Source: CAYRJD01 sp964424585
Lineage (GTDB): Bacteria; Actinomycetota; Acidimicrobiia; Acidimicrobiales; Poriferisodalaceae
Assembly (NCBI GenBank): GCA_964424585.1
Contig: CAYRJD010000049.1
Coordinates: forward strand, 1 to 55,345
Length of the DNA stretch: 55,345 nucleotides
Direction of reading: 5' to 3'
In this document: in pieces, positions 14,690 through 23,076 of the stretch
How positions within the stretch are numbered: the stretch's first letter is position 1
Layout: each line of letters starts with the position of its first letter
The notes under the pieces: model-generated
What the model was told of the DNA's origin: nothing
Databases searched by the model: none
What the model saw: the letters and a program-made list of their open reading frames with translations, nothing else
Made by a program: the position numbers and the translations under genes

Positions 14690-16366
14690 CTAGCAGCCTG
14701 TTTCGGTCCAGACGCAGTTGACGGAGAGACCATTGAGGTCAATCACGTCGCCGATCTGGTTCCAGGTGTGCTGGCTGGCGTCGTACTGGCTCAAGTCTGA
14801 GCCTTCAACTGCGTAGGCATCGACGGCGCCGTTCATCGCGAAGGTCATGCCGGTGAGCAGCATCGGGTGGTAGACATCCACCGCGCGGACGGCCAGGATG
14901 AAGTTGGTGCGGGTGAGTCCACCGGGCAGCGCGGCTGCGGTGCGGAGGCTCTCGACGTAGGGGTAGCCGTACCAGTAGCCGGTGCCGTACAGCGAGATCG
15001 ACGAGTCGAGGCCTGCGGCGTCGAGGTTGTCGTTCAGCCAGGCGATGAACGGCTCGGTGATGTACGCCGGGTCGGAGGTGTCTTTGGCGCCGCCGCCGAA
15101 GATCCACCAGTCGTCACCTGCGTCGCCAGCAGGCTTCATGTACGCCTCGATGCCTTTGCACACCGACGGCGCGAACGACGCCTCGACGATGTCGTTGAGG
15201 CCGCTGGCACCGGCTTCTTGGACAGCTAGCAGGCACGGGTTACCGGCGGTCATCGAGATGAACACGTCGGGATCAGCGGCCTTGATGGTGCTCATCTCGT
15301 TGGTGATCGTCCCAGCAGCCGGGTCGTGGCGCACCGCCTCGAACTTGCTCACCACGTCTGGGTTCGCTTCGGCCCAGTTGTGGAAGCCCGACTCATAGGC
15401 GAGCCCGAAGTCGTTGTCCATCACCAGACCGGCGACCACCACGGGCAGCTGGTCAGCGAGGTTGTCCTTGATCCAGTTGCCCCACAGCAGCGCCTCGGTC
15501 GAGTAGCTGAGCTGCAGGCCCGTCGTCCACGGGTGGTTCTCCGGGTCGCCCCACGCCGGATGGCCGGTCATCACGTACGGGTGCGGGATGCACTCTTCGT
15601 TGATCGTGTCATACGTGCCCAGCGTGTTCGGCGAACCCAGCGTGAGGATCGAGAAGACGTTCTCGCTCTCGATCAGCTCGTCCACGAACTCGATCGTGTT
15701 CGCGGCGACATACGCGTCGTCCTTCACGATCAAGACCATGTCGCGCGTCGTGCCGTCTTGGAGCGTCAACGGATCGTTGGCGTTCACCCAGTCCAGGTAG
15801 TTCTCCCAACCCACGGCAATGTTGCCGTACGCCGCCAAGTTGCCTGACTGCGCGGTCGTGTGACCAATCCGCACCTCGGTATCGGTGATGCCGGTGGTGT
15901 CGCTCCAGTCAGCGGGGCACTCGTCGATGTTGATCTCAAAGCCCGCCGGGCCACGCAAGATGCCGTCATCGCCGACGCCGTACTCACCGGAGTCGATCTT
16001 TTCGGTCAACTCGTCTATCACGCCTTGCCGACGCTCATCAGCCAACGCGAAGATGCAGTCAATGTCTCCACAATCAGCGGCTGCCGCTGCGTTCTCATCA
16101 ACCGTGGCGCCTTCTTCGACAGCCTCTTCGATCTCTTCCTCGGTGGCGGCACCCCCGACGGCATCGTCGTCGGCCATGTCGTCGTCGGCCATGTCGTCTG
16201 ACATGTCGTCGTCGGCCATGTCGTCGGAGTCGTCGCCGGGCGCAGCCGTGTCCTGGGTCTCGGTGTCTGCTGCGTCGTCGTCGTCGTCGCTGCTGCCGCA
16301 TGCAGCGGCAACCAGTGAGAAGGCGAAGAGCAGCGCAAGCAGACGCCACAATCGTCGGGTGTTCAT
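14690..16366 (-). CDS. Branched-chain amino-acid ABC transporter substrate-binding lipoprotein
   Basis: The extracytoplasmic receptor of the Liv importer, 558 residues. A lipoprotein signal (RRLWRLLALLFAFSLVAAAC, lipobox ending at Cys23) is followed by a very acidic linker of about 100 residues made of repeated Asp-Asp-Met-Ala words. The periplasmic-binding-protein type 1 domain then begins near DTEVRIGHTTAQSGNLAAYG. The linker is encoded by imperfect 15-bp repeats around 16162-16222. ATG at 16366 has AAGGAGGG just upstream, the best ribosome-binding site in the window, fitting high expression of a binding protein. It is the last gene of the seven-gene liv cluster, separated from livM by 158 bp, and is followed by a strong hairpin. 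The length exceeds usual LivK (about 370-400 residues) because of the linker and insertions. Confidence 0.88.
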   Translation of the reverse strand: MNTRRLWRLLALLFAFSLVAAACGSSDDDDDAADTETQDTAAPGDDSDDMADDDMSDDMADDDMADDDAVGGAATEEEIEEAVEEGATVDENAAAAADCGDIDCIFALADERRQGVIDELTEKIDSGEYGVGDDGILRGPAGFEINIDECPADWSDTTGITDTEVRIGHTTAQSGNLAAYGNIAVGWENYLDWVNANDPLTLQDGTTRDMVLIVKDDAYVAANTIEFVDELIESENVFSILTLGSPNTLGTYDTINEECIPHPYVMTGHPAWGDPENHPWTTGLQLSYSTEALLWGNWIKDNLADQLPVVVAGLVMDNDFGLAYESGFHNWAEANPDVVSKFEAVRHDPAAGTITNEMSTIKAADPDVFISMTAGNPCLLAVQEAGASGLNDIVEASFAPSVCKGIEAYMKPAGDAGDDWWIFGGGAKDTSDPAYITEPFIAWLNDNLDAAGLDSSISLYGTGYWYGYPYVESLRTAAALPGGLTRTNFILAVRAVDVYHPMLLTGMTFAMNGAVDAYAVEGSDLSQYDASQHTWNQIGDVIDLNGLSVNCVWTETGC

Positions 16367-16524
16367 AAAGCCCTCCTTGTCAGGCTTGGGTTGGTTTGCG
16401 GTGCACTCAGAAATTCCCCCCGAGAGCATCCGACGGCGCCGTTGGGGCACCGATTTCTTTGGCGCAGACTAGCCCTGCCTCTGAGGGCGGGCCGAACGCT
16501 GGCGGGTTCGCCGTTACGGAACCG
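16367..16524 (-). promoter_or_regulatory. Leader/promoter region of the binding-protein gene
   Basis: 158 bp between livM and the binding-protein start, the longest gap in the liv cluster. A TAGTCT box (complement of 16466-16471) could be a -10, giving a leader of about 95 bases that ends in AAGGAGGG. Two direct CCGTTACG copies (16511-16518 and 16522-16529) overlap the livM stop. A private promoter would let the receptor be made in excess over the permeases. Confidence 0.35.
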
Positions 16525-17568
16525 TTACGCGTTCGCGGGTAGCCGCGGGGCGTCTCGCCGCAGCCAAGTGGCGAGCACGCCAGCGACGCCCTTGGGAAAA
16601 GCGAACGTCAGCACGATGAGCCCGACACCGAACACGATGGCTTGGTCGCGCAGCAGCAGCGCCAACTCTCCCAGCACGTCGGCGCGCTCGGACAGGTCGA
16701 CCATCTCCGCGAGGCGCGCGACCGTCTCGCGCAGTGCCACGCCCAAGACCGAGCCCCACAGCACACCCAGGCCGCCGATCACCGCGGTCGCGTAGAGCAG
16801 CAACGACTCTTGTGGCGGGAACGATTCCTGTGAGATGTACGGCACCAGCATCACGCCGAGCGCACCGGTCAGCCCCGCCAGCGCAGCGCTGAGCGCGAAG
16901 GTCGACACGCGAGTGCGAGTCAGGTGCACGCCAAACACTGCGGCCGCCGTCGAGTTGTCACGAACGGCCTTGATGGTGCGGCCCGGCCGTCCGCGCAGCA
17001 GCGCGGCGGTTGCCCATATGGCCGCGGCTACCACGACGAGACACACGACGTAGCGATACGACGCGTCGCCCGCGCGCCCGGCGTGCGGCCACCAGGCTGG
17101 CGCGACGACTTCGGCTTCGACGTTGCGGCCGCTGACGCCTCCGGTGAACGCGGGGAATCGCTTGGCCAGCGGCTGAAAAACGATCGCCAGTCCAAGCGTG
17201 ACCAGAGCGAGGTAGATGCCGCGGATGCGTAGCGCCGGCAAGCCGACGATGGCACCCGTCGCGGCAGCGACGGCCATGCCGCCCGCAACCCCGACGACCC
17301 AAGGGAGAGCTAGTTGGTCGACGCAGTAAGCCGTGCCGAAGCTGCCCATTGCCACGAACACGCCGTGACCGAGGCTGATCATGCCGCCATAGCCGGTGGC
17401 GATGTTGACCCCCAGCACCGCCGCTACCAAGATGACCGTCTGCGAGTGCGAGCGGATCGTGGAGATGTCACCGAGGAACGGAGTCAGCACGAGCCACGCA
17501 GCGATGCCCACGCCGATCGTCCAGCTGGCTACCAGCCCGATGCGTCGGCGCAGCGACCGCACCTTCAC
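16525..17568 (-). CDS. livM: Branched-chain amino-acid ABC transporter permease, LivM type (second copy)
   Basis: A polytopic inner-membrane permease of 347 residues, the usual LivM length, with about 9-10 hydrophobic segments. Family signatures: GYGGMISLGHGVFVAMG near the N-terminus, LPALRIRGIYLALVTLGLA mid-protein, and RPGRTIKAVRDNSTAAAVFG with the EAA-like cytoplasmic loop that contacts the ATPase. It pairs with the LivH directly upstream, whose stop overlaps this GTG by 4 bases (GTGA). This is the second LivH/LivM pair of the cluster. No dedicated ATPase is beside it, so it presumably shares LivG and LivF. Confidence 0.87.
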   Translation of the reverse strand: MKVRSLRRRIGLVASWTIGVGIAAWLVLTPFLGDISTIRSHSQTVILVAAVLGVNIATGYGGMISLGHGVFVAMGSFGTAYCVDQLALPWVVGVAGGMAVAAATGAIVGLPALRIRGIYLALVTLGLAIVFQPLAKRFPAFTGGVSGRNVEAEVVAPAWWPHAGRAGDASYRYVVCLVVVAAAIWATAALLRGRPGRTIKAVRDNSTAAAVFGVHLTRTRVSTFALSAALAGLTGALGVMLVPYISQESFPPQESLLLYATAVIGGLGVLWGSVLGVALRETVARLAEMVDLSERADVLGELALLLRDQAIVFGVGLIVLTFAFPKGVAGVLATWLRRDAPRLPANA

Positions 17569-18518
17569 ACTCGCTCCACTTGGCGGGTGCCGAACAGGCC
17601 AGCGGGTCGCACCAGCAGCACGCCGACCATGACCAGCAGCGGTGGCAGCACGCCCAGCTCGAACCCGATAAACGGCACATACGCGGGCACCAGCGTGTGG
17701 CTGAGTCCGATGATCAAGCCGCCCACCAGCGCGCCCTTGGGCGAATCAAGGCCGCCCAGCGTGGCGGCGGCGAACGCGTAGACCAAGATGCGCAGCATCA
17801 TGTTTGGCTCAAGCAGCACCGTGTTCGCCGATAGGCAGGCTGCCAGCGCGCCGAAGGCAGCGGCTAGCGCCCAGCCGTAGTTAAGCATGCGGTTGACCGG
17901 CACGCCCATCAGCGCGGCGCTTGCTCGGTCAGATGCCACCGCCCTGAACGCAAGACCCGCTTTGGTCTTGGTGAGCAGTAGCGCCAGCAGGGCCAGCAAG
18001 ACACCCAGCAACAGCCACGCGCCGATGGCGGAGTAGCGCAGCCGCGCACCTGCGACGTCGACGAAGTCGTCAGGGCTAGCGGGAAAAAGCGCGGGGAAAG
18101 CCCTGGGGTTGGTCGTCCACCACACTGCCATCAGCGCGTTGATGGCGATCAGCAAGCCGATGGTGACGTTGACCACCGACAGCTCGGGCGCGTTCGCCAA
18201 GGGTCTCACGATGAAGCGCTCAGTGGCTGAGCCCATCGCCGCGCCAAATGCCACAGCACCCACGACCGCTAGCGCCGTCGGTAGGGGTACTCCCGGGATC
18301 ACCGATGCCAGCCCGCCGCCCGTTATGCCGGGCGCGCTGCCGACCAGCAGCACGAACGCGACATACGCGCAGAACGTCGCCATCTCACCCTGCGCGAAGT
18401 TCAACAGGCCGGTCGAGCGGAAGATGATGACCAGCGCGAGCGCCAGCGACGCGTAGATTGAGCTGTTGAACAGCGCGTCAAAGATGCGCTGGGCGAACAG
18501 CACGAGGTCAAGTTCCAT
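17565..18518 (-). CDS. livH: Branched-chain amino-acid ABC transporter permease, LivH type (second copy)
   Basis: A 317-residue polytopic permease. LivH hallmarks: SIYASLALALVIIFRSTGLLNFAQGEMA-type N-terminus (key residues GLLNFAQGE), AFRAVASDRASAALMGVPVNR as the ATPase-contact loop, and the C-terminal RPAGLFGTRQVERV. The ATG is 30 bp after the stop of the extended LivM gene. The C-terminus nearly matches that of the other LivH (RPSGLFGTRRIERV), consistent with duplication of the permease pair followed by divergence. Confidence 0.87.
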   Translation of the reverse strand: MELDLVLFAQRIFDALFNSSIYASLALALVIIFRSTGLLNFAQGEMATFCAYVAFVLLVGSAPGITGGGLASVIPGVPLPTALAVVGAVAFGAAMGSATERFIVRPLANAPELSVVNVTIGLLIAINALMAVWWTTNPRAFPALFPASPDDFVDVAGARLRYSAIGAWLLLGVLLALLALLLTKTKAGLAFRAVASDRASAALMGVPVNRMLNYGWALAAAFGALAACLSANTVLLEPNMMLRILVYAFAAATLGGLDSPKGALVGGLIIGLSHTLVPAYVPFIGFELGVLPPLLVMVGVLLVRPAGLFGTRQVERV

Positions 18519-18548
18519 GGCTAGGCGGCCATGAGGGTGATGCTCTGA

Positions 18549-20303
18549 CTACTGCGCCGTTGTCGCTTCTATCTCGGCGGGCGCGTCTGGCCCCTCTATG
18601 TGGGCTGGCGCGTCTGCCCCGTCTATCTGGGCGGGCATGTCTGGCTCGCTGGTCCCGTCGTTCGCACCGTCACGGAGGAACAGATACCACAGGCCGCCGA
18701 TGGTTCCGGCGAGCGCGATGACGGTGAGCACGATGGCGAGCATCGGCTGGCTGTAATCGGGATTGTTGTTGCCGAACAGCCACCAGACTGGGTTTACAAC
18801 CTGATCGATCAAGGTGGCATCAGGATTGTCCGCAACCCACTCGCGGGTGAGGTGGGAGCCGTGGTGGGCAAGCAGGGCGACGTTGAGCAGGTATGCCTTC
18901 ACGTAGGCGAAGCTCAAAATGCCGACCCACGCGGCCGTGCGAGCCTGACTGGCAACGTCGGCTGCGTTGTCGCCGCGCTTGTTGGCTCTGGCGGCGCGCA
19001 GTTCGTTCGCTCCAACGAACACGGCTATTGGTGCCATCACGACGATTGAGGATCGGAAGACGAACGCGACTACCCCCACGATCAGGTGGTCGATGTTCAT
19101 CAGCAGCCATCCAAGGATCATCGCGAGCGGTCCGATGATGGCCAGCCGCATCGCCCACTTCGCCCGGGTGCTCTCCGGGCCAGGGTCGGTTGATTCGATT
19201 GGCACAACGGGGGTGCCGTCGGGCTTGTTGGGAACCACGCGAATCACCATTCGTTGAATCAGCATGACCAGCGAAGCGATGCCGCCAGGCGCGAAGAACG
19301 TAAACAGGATCAAGATGAGCCCGAAGATGGCGGCCGACAACGGCCCGTCTCCGTCCAACTCATAGAACCCGAGCGGAACGGTGATTCGTTTGGTTAGGTC
19401 GCGTACCCACACCACGAATAGGCCACCCAAGATCGAGCCCTGCAGCGTGCCTACACCGCCGATCACTAATCCGATGATCAGGTCGATAGCCAAGATGAAG
19501 GTGAAGTCTTGGCCTGCCACGAAGCTCTTGTCCATGCACCACAGCAGGCCTGCCAAGGCTCCCACGGCGGAACTGAGAGCGAAGTTGACGGTTCGGTAGA
19601 TGGGCAGGTTGACGCCGTAGACCGCGGCACCAGCTTCGTTGTCGCGAATGGCGAGGATGCCTCGACCGGGACGGCTCCGGATCATGTTGCGCACCAGCAC
19701 GATCGTGATTGCCGTGATCAGCAAGATGATCCAGTAGCGATAGGCGCTGTCGCCTCGGGCGCCGTCAACGCCGGGCAGCCATTCAAACCAGTTGCCCTCG
19801 CGGAACTCGACATCACCCACTACTTCATCTACCCGCTTGCCGTTTGGCCCTCCGGTTCGCTCAGAGATGGTAAGTTGGTCAAGGTTTACTAACGTGGGAA
19901 ATACCGCGGCCTGAGCGATCGTTACCAAGGCTAGATACAGTCCTCGCACCCGCAACGCTGGCAGGCCGACGATGATTCCGACGGCGAAGGCGGCTATGAG
20001 GACAAACGGAATGGCCATCCAGTAGTCCCAGCCTTCGTCTTGGACGAGCGATGCCGCCATAAACGCGCCGATGCCCATGAACGCCGAGTGCCCAAGCGCC
20101 AGCAGACCGTTGAAACCGACGACCATGTTGACTGCCAATATGGCGACCGTGAGCGCGAGCGCCCGGTTCATCTTGCCGATCTCGAACGGCTCCAACACGA
20201 GTGGTATGAGCACGGCTGCGACTACGGCGTAGCCCCAAGCCATCATGCGCCACTGGCGGTGTTGCTTTCCGCCCTTCTGGACGACTAGCAGAGGTGTACT
20301 CAT
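18549..20303 (-). CDS. livM: LivM-type permease with large C-terminal extension (first copy)
   Basis: Residues about 1-350 are a normal LivM permease (GFNGLLALGHSAFMGIGAFM, LPALRVRGLYLALVTIAQA, RPGRGILAIRDNEAGAAVYG). The protein continues to 584 residues. The extension has about four further hydrophobic segments (IIGPLAMILGWLLM, LIVGVVAFVFRSSIVVM, WVGILSFAYVKAYLLNVALL, AIVLTVIALAGTIGGLWYLF) and a tail of three 9-residue repeats (DMPAQIDGA, DAPAHIEGP, DAPAEIEAT). I do not recognise the extension as a known fusion domain. ATG at 20303 has a purine-rich AAAGAAAGAGAG stretch upstream. It follows livH by 30 bp. Confidence 0.85.
   Translation of the reverse strand: MSTPLLVVQKGGKQHRQWRMMAWGYAVVAAVLIPLVLEPFEIGKMNRALALTVAILAVNMVVGFNGLLALGHSAFMGIGAFMAASLVQDEGWDYWMAIPFVLIAAFAVGIIVGLPALRVRGLYLALVTIAQAAVFPTLVNLDQLTISERTGGPNGKRVDEVVGDVEFREGNWFEWLPGVDGARGDSAYRYWIILLITAITIVLVRNMIRSRPGRGILAIRDNEAGAAVYGVNLPIYRTVNFALSSAVGALAGLLWCMDKSFVAGQDFTFILAIDLIIGLVIGGVGTLQGSILGGLFVVWVRDLTKRITVPLGFYELDGDGPLSAAIFGLILILFTFFAPGGIASLVMLIQRMVIRVVPNKPDGTPVVPIESTDPGPESTRAKWAMRLAIIGPLAMILGWLLMNIDHLIVGVVAFVFRSSIVVMAPIAVFVGANELRAARANKRGDNAADVASQARTAAWVGILSFAYVKAYLLNVALLAHHGSHLTREWVADNPDATLIDQVVNPVWWLFGNNNPDYSQPMLAIVLTVIALAGTIGGLWYLFLRDGANDGTSEPDMPAQIDGADAPAHIEGPDAPAEIEATTAQ
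18568..18648. repeat. Three 27-bp tandem repeats at the 3' end of extended livM
   Basis: Copies at 18568-18594, 18595-18621 and 18622-18648, each beginning TCTATSTSGGC-like on the plus strand. They encode three related 9-residue units rich in Asp, Ala, Pro and Ile just before the stop. The period is a multiple of three. Confidence 0.75.
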
Positions 20304-20333
20304 CTGAGTGCTCTCTTTCTTTCGATGGGCGGG

Positions 20334-21296
20334 CTAGACACGCTCGATCCGCCGCGTGCCGAAGAGGCCCGACGGACGGAACAGCAGGACAATCAGGATT
20401 ACGAAGAAGGCCATCGCGAGTTGCAAGATCGAGAAGTAAGTCTGCCCGAGGACGATCACGCCGAACCAGGTAACGCCGACTGCCTTGATGAAGCCCACAG
20501 CCAGCGATCCGATGACCGCACCGGGCAGGCTGTCAAGGCCTCCCAGTGCCGCTCCGGCCAGCGCGTAGATCAAGATTGTCAACATCATGTTCGGGTTTAC
20601 GCCGCCGAGCGCCGGTGACACGAGCGCCGCGCCCAGCGTGCCGAACGCCGACGCCAGCGCCCAGCCGAAGCCGAGCGTGCGTCCGGTGTTGACGCCGACC
20701 AGTCGAGCCGAGTCGGTGTTGGAAGACACCGCCCGGAACGCAAGCCCAGCCTTGGATCTGTTGAGAATCAGGTAGAGCCCGTAGAGAGCGACACCCAGGG
20801 TGATCCAGATGCCGATGGTCTGGTACTGGAGGCGAGTTCCCTCGGCCAGCCAGTCGAGGCCGATGAACGACTCTTCCCCGTAGTTGGGGACCCAACTCGG
20901 GAAGGTGCCGAACGGGTCGTTGACTCGTCGCACCTGGTAGTTCCAGATGTCGCCCGCTACGGCGTTGATGATCAGGAACAAGCCCAAGGTGATGAGCACC
21001 ACGGGTAAGTGGTCTGTCGGATCGAACGGCCGAACGAGCGCCCGCTCGATGCCAGCACCAAGCACGGCGCTGATCAGCATCGCTATGAGAATTGACGCCC
21101 ACAGCCACCAGGTCTGCTCGATGTTGAGCACGTAGACGAAGAACGCACCCAGCATCGCCAACTCGCCGGTGGCGAAGTTGATGAGGGTGGTCGCCTTGAA
21201 GATGAGCACCAACGCGAGCGCGACCGCCGCATACACGGCGCCGTCGCGCAATCCGTTGAAGATGAATTCGGGAAGGCTTCCCCAGTCCCAGTTCAC
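20334..21296 (-). CDS. livH: Branched-chain amino-acid ABC transporter permease, LivH type (first copy)
   Basis: A 320-residue inner-membrane permease. Seen: LRDGAVYAAVALALVLIFKATTLINFATGELAML as the first membrane segments (key words INFATGE), AFRAVSSNTDSARLVGVNTGR as the ATPase-contact loop, GGLDSLPGAVIGS, and the C-terminal LFRPSGLFGTRRIERV. The GTG is 21 bp after livF, with AGGGGG upstream. It is the third gene of the cluster and forms the first permease pair with the extended LivM. Confidence 0.88.
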   Translation of the reverse strand: MNWDWGSLPEFIFNGLRDGAVYAAVALALVLIFKATTLINFATGELAMLGAFFVYVLNIEQTWWLWASILIAMLISAVLGAGIERALVRPFDPTDHLPVVLITLGLFLIINAVAGDIWNYQVRRVNDPFGTFPSWVPNYGEESFIGLDWLAEGTRLQYQTIGIWITLGVALYGLYLILNRSKAGLAFRAVSSNTDSARLVGVNTGRTLGFGWALASAFGTLGAALVSPALGGVNPNMMLTILIYALAGAALGGLDSLPGAVIGSLAVGFIKAVGVTWFGVIVLGQTYFSILQLAMAFFVILIVLLFRPSGLFGTRRIERV

Positions 21297-21317
21297 GGTG
21301 TTGTCTGCCCCCTGTTG

Positions 21318-22031
21318 TTAAGCACCCAAGTACGCTTCCTGCACCGCAGGATCGTTCTTGAGTTGTTCTGCCGGTCCGGAGAGGGCGATGTGGCCGCTCT
21401 CGATTACGTAGCCGTAGTTGGCCATGTCCAACGCCAAGTTGGCGTTCTGCTCGACGATGAGCATCGTCACTCCTGCCTCTTGGTTCAACTGGCTGAAGCG
21501 TCGGAAGAGGTCTTCGATGATGATCGGCGCGAGGCCGAGCGACGGCTCATCCAGCAGCAGCAGCCGCGGGCGGCTCATCATCGCTCTGGCCACCGCGAGC
21601 ATCTGTTGCTCGCCACCCGAAAGTGAGCCAGCCAGCTGCGTGCTGCGTTCGCGCAGTCGCGGAAACTGCTCGAACCAGCGGTCGATGTCGTCGTCGACCT
21701 CGTTGTCCTTGCGGGTGTAGGCACCGATCTTCAGGTTGTCGAGCACCGACAGCTCGGGGAAGGTGCCACGACCTTGCGGCACGTGCGCCACGCCACGGCG
21801 GATGATGTCGGCGGTCTTCAGCCGGATGATCTCTTGGCCCTCCAGCTGGACCGACCCCGTCGTGTTGCACATGTTGCAGATCGCCCGCAGGGTGGTCGTC
21901 TTGCCGGCGCCGTTGGCACCGAGCACGACCGTCACCTCGCCCTCCTTGACTTCGAGGTTGATTCCGCGCAGAACGCTGACGGCGCCATAGCTGGCGTTCA
22001 TGTCAGTGACCTGCAGCATCAGTTCAGCCAT
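21318..22031 (-). CDS. livF: Branched-chain amino-acid ABC transporter ATP-binding protein LivF
   Basis: A cytoplasmic ATPase of 237 residues that powers the Liv permeases with LivG. Walker A is GANGAGKTTT at about 38-47, the signature is LSGGEQQMLAVARAM, Walker B is LLLLDEPSLGLAP and the switch histidine region is MLIVEQN. The LivF-type sequence VAHVPQGRGTFPELSVLDNL is present. The ATG overlaps the livG stop by one base (TGATG), so the pair is translationally coupled. Confidence 0.92.
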   Translation of the reverse strand: MAELMLQVTDMNASYGAVSVLRGINLEVKEGEVTVVLGANGAGKTTTLRAICNMCNTTGSVQLEGQEIIRLKTADIIRRGVAHVPQGRGTFPELSVLDNLKIGAYTRKDNEVDDDIDRWFEQFPRLRERSTQLAGSLSGGEQQMLAVARAMMSRPRLLLLDEPSLGLAPIIIEDLFRRFSQLNQEAGVTMLIVEQNANLALDMANYGYVIESGHIALSGPAEQLKNDPAVQEAYLGA

Positions 22032-22789
22032 CAGGAACTCCCCAGGTAGGCCTCGATCACCTCGGGGTCGTTGCGCACGACATCGGGGTGACCGTCGGCA
22101 ATCTTGCGTCCGAAGTTGAGCACGACCAGATGCTCGCTGATGTTCAGCACCATGCGCATGTGGTGCTCGACGAGCAAGATCGTGAGGTTGTGCCGGTCGC
22201 GCAGGTCTTTGATGTCTTGCGCGAGCGAGTCGACCTCTTGGTGGGTGAGCCCGGACGCCGGCTCGTCCAACATGATGAGTCGAGGATCTGAGATGAGCGC
22301 CCGCGCCAGCTCGATGCGCTTGAGCGTGCCGAACGGGAGGCCCGCCGCCGGGTTGTAGGCGTACTGCTCAAGCCCGAGCTCTTCGAGCGCTTCCCACGCA
22401 CGCCGGCGGAGGTCGCGCTCTTCGTGGCGCGTGCCCAGCCGGAACGCGGCGGTGAAGAAGTTGGCCTTGGTGCGGCTGTGGTCGCCGACCATCACGTTCT
22501 CGATCACCGTCATGCCGGGCCACAGTGCCAGGTTTTGGAACGTGCGGTAGACGCCCAGGTGGCTGATGCGGTGGGCCGACAGGCTCAGCAGATCGTGACC
22601 GTCGAACGTGACCGTCCCGGTGGTCGGGTCGTAGATGCGGCTGACCACGTTGAACAGCGTGGTCTTGCCTGCGCCGTTCGGGCCGATGAGCCCGAGGATC
22701 TGACCTTCGTCGATGTCGAAGCTCAGGTCGTCCAGAGCGCGGATGCCTCCGAACTGAACAGAGATGTCCGACACTTCGAGTAACGCCAC
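22031..22789 (-). CDS. livG: Branched-chain amino-acid ABC transporter ATP-binding protein LivG
   Basis: A 252-residue ATPase and first gene of the importer operon. Walker A is GPNGAGKTTLFN, the Q-loop region is YRTFQNLALWPGMTVIEN, Walker B is LIMLDEPASGL and the H-loop is ILLVEHHM. The signature motif is atypical: LPFGTLKRIELARAL, the usual LivG form in place of LSGGQ. The GTG start has GAGGGGG about 8 bases upstream. Downstream order is livF, livH, livM, livH, livM and the binding protein. Confidence 0.92.
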   Translation of the reverse strand: MALLEVSDISVQFGGIRALDDLSFDIDEGQILGLIGPNGAGKTTLFNVVSRIYDPTTGTVTFDGHDLLSLSAHRISHLGVYRTFQNLALWPGMTVIENVMVGDHSRTKANFFTAAFRLGTRHEERDLRRRAWEALEELGLEQYAYNPAAGLPFGTLKRIELARALISDPRLIMLDEPASGLTHQEVDSLAQDIKDLRDRHNLTILLVEHHMRMVLNISEHLVVLNFGRKIADGHPDVVRNDPEVIEAYLGSS

Positions 22790-22936
22790 GCGTTACACCC
22801 CCTCTCGTTTGGCAGACGGGTCTGCTGCCAACAGCTTGTGAAACTTAGCACCTGCGCGCGCGGCAAATGCAAATTTGGTCGCGCCGCCCGCCGCCCGCGA
22901 GGTCCACCGACGTGCGCGGAGGCGTTCGGGGAGGCG
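22790..22936 (-). promoter_or_regulatory. Promoter region of the liv operon
   Basis: 147 bp upstream of livG, unusually AT-rich for this DNA around 22840-22880. A candidate -10 TAAGTT (complement of 22842-22847) and -35 TTGCAT (complement of 22867-22872) are 19 bp apart. They give a leader of about 50 bases with GAGGGGG before the GTG. The palindrome CAAATTTG (22871-22878) overlaps the -35 and could be an operator half. No regulator gene is adjacent. Confidence 0.4.
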
Positions 22937-22944
22937 TTCGGGGA
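22921..22944. repeat. 12-bp tandem repeat duplicating the 3' end of tRNA-Gln
   Basis: GGCGTTCGGGGA occurs at 22921-22932 and again at 22933-22944. The second copy contains the last 7 acceptor-stem bases of the tRNA-Gln gene. The first repeats them immediately downstream of the tRNA. Confidence 0.7.
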
Positions 22945-23008
22945 GGAGGACTCGAACCCCCAATGACTGGACCAGAACCAGTTGTGTTGCCAATTACACC
23001 ATCCCCGA
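22937..23008 (-). tRNA. tRNA-Gln (anticodon CTG)
   Basis: Minus strand, starting TCGGGGATGGTGTAATTGG. The acceptor stem TCGGGGA pairs with TCCCCGA, followed by discriminator A. The anticodon arm is ACTGG-TTCTGGT-CCAGT with anticodon CTG. The T-arm is GGGGG-TTCGAGT-CCTCC. No CCA is encoded. It lies just downstream of gltX on the same strand. Confidence 0.95.
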
Positions 23009-23031
23009 ACGGAGCGGCCAGCAGCGGGCCA

Positions 23032-23076
23032 GCCAGCGTTAGCTAGCCCAGTGTGAGCCAGCCCAATGTCAGCCAG
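23032..23076. repeat. Three units of a 15-bp repeat at the gltX stop
   Basis: Units at 23032-23046 (GCCAGCGTTAGCTAG), 23047-23061 (CCCAGTGTGAGCCAG) and 23062-23076 (CCCAATGTCAGCCAG). The last contains, on the minus strand, the TGA of gltX. The same family recurs at the leuD end (32133-32192). Confidence 0.75.
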
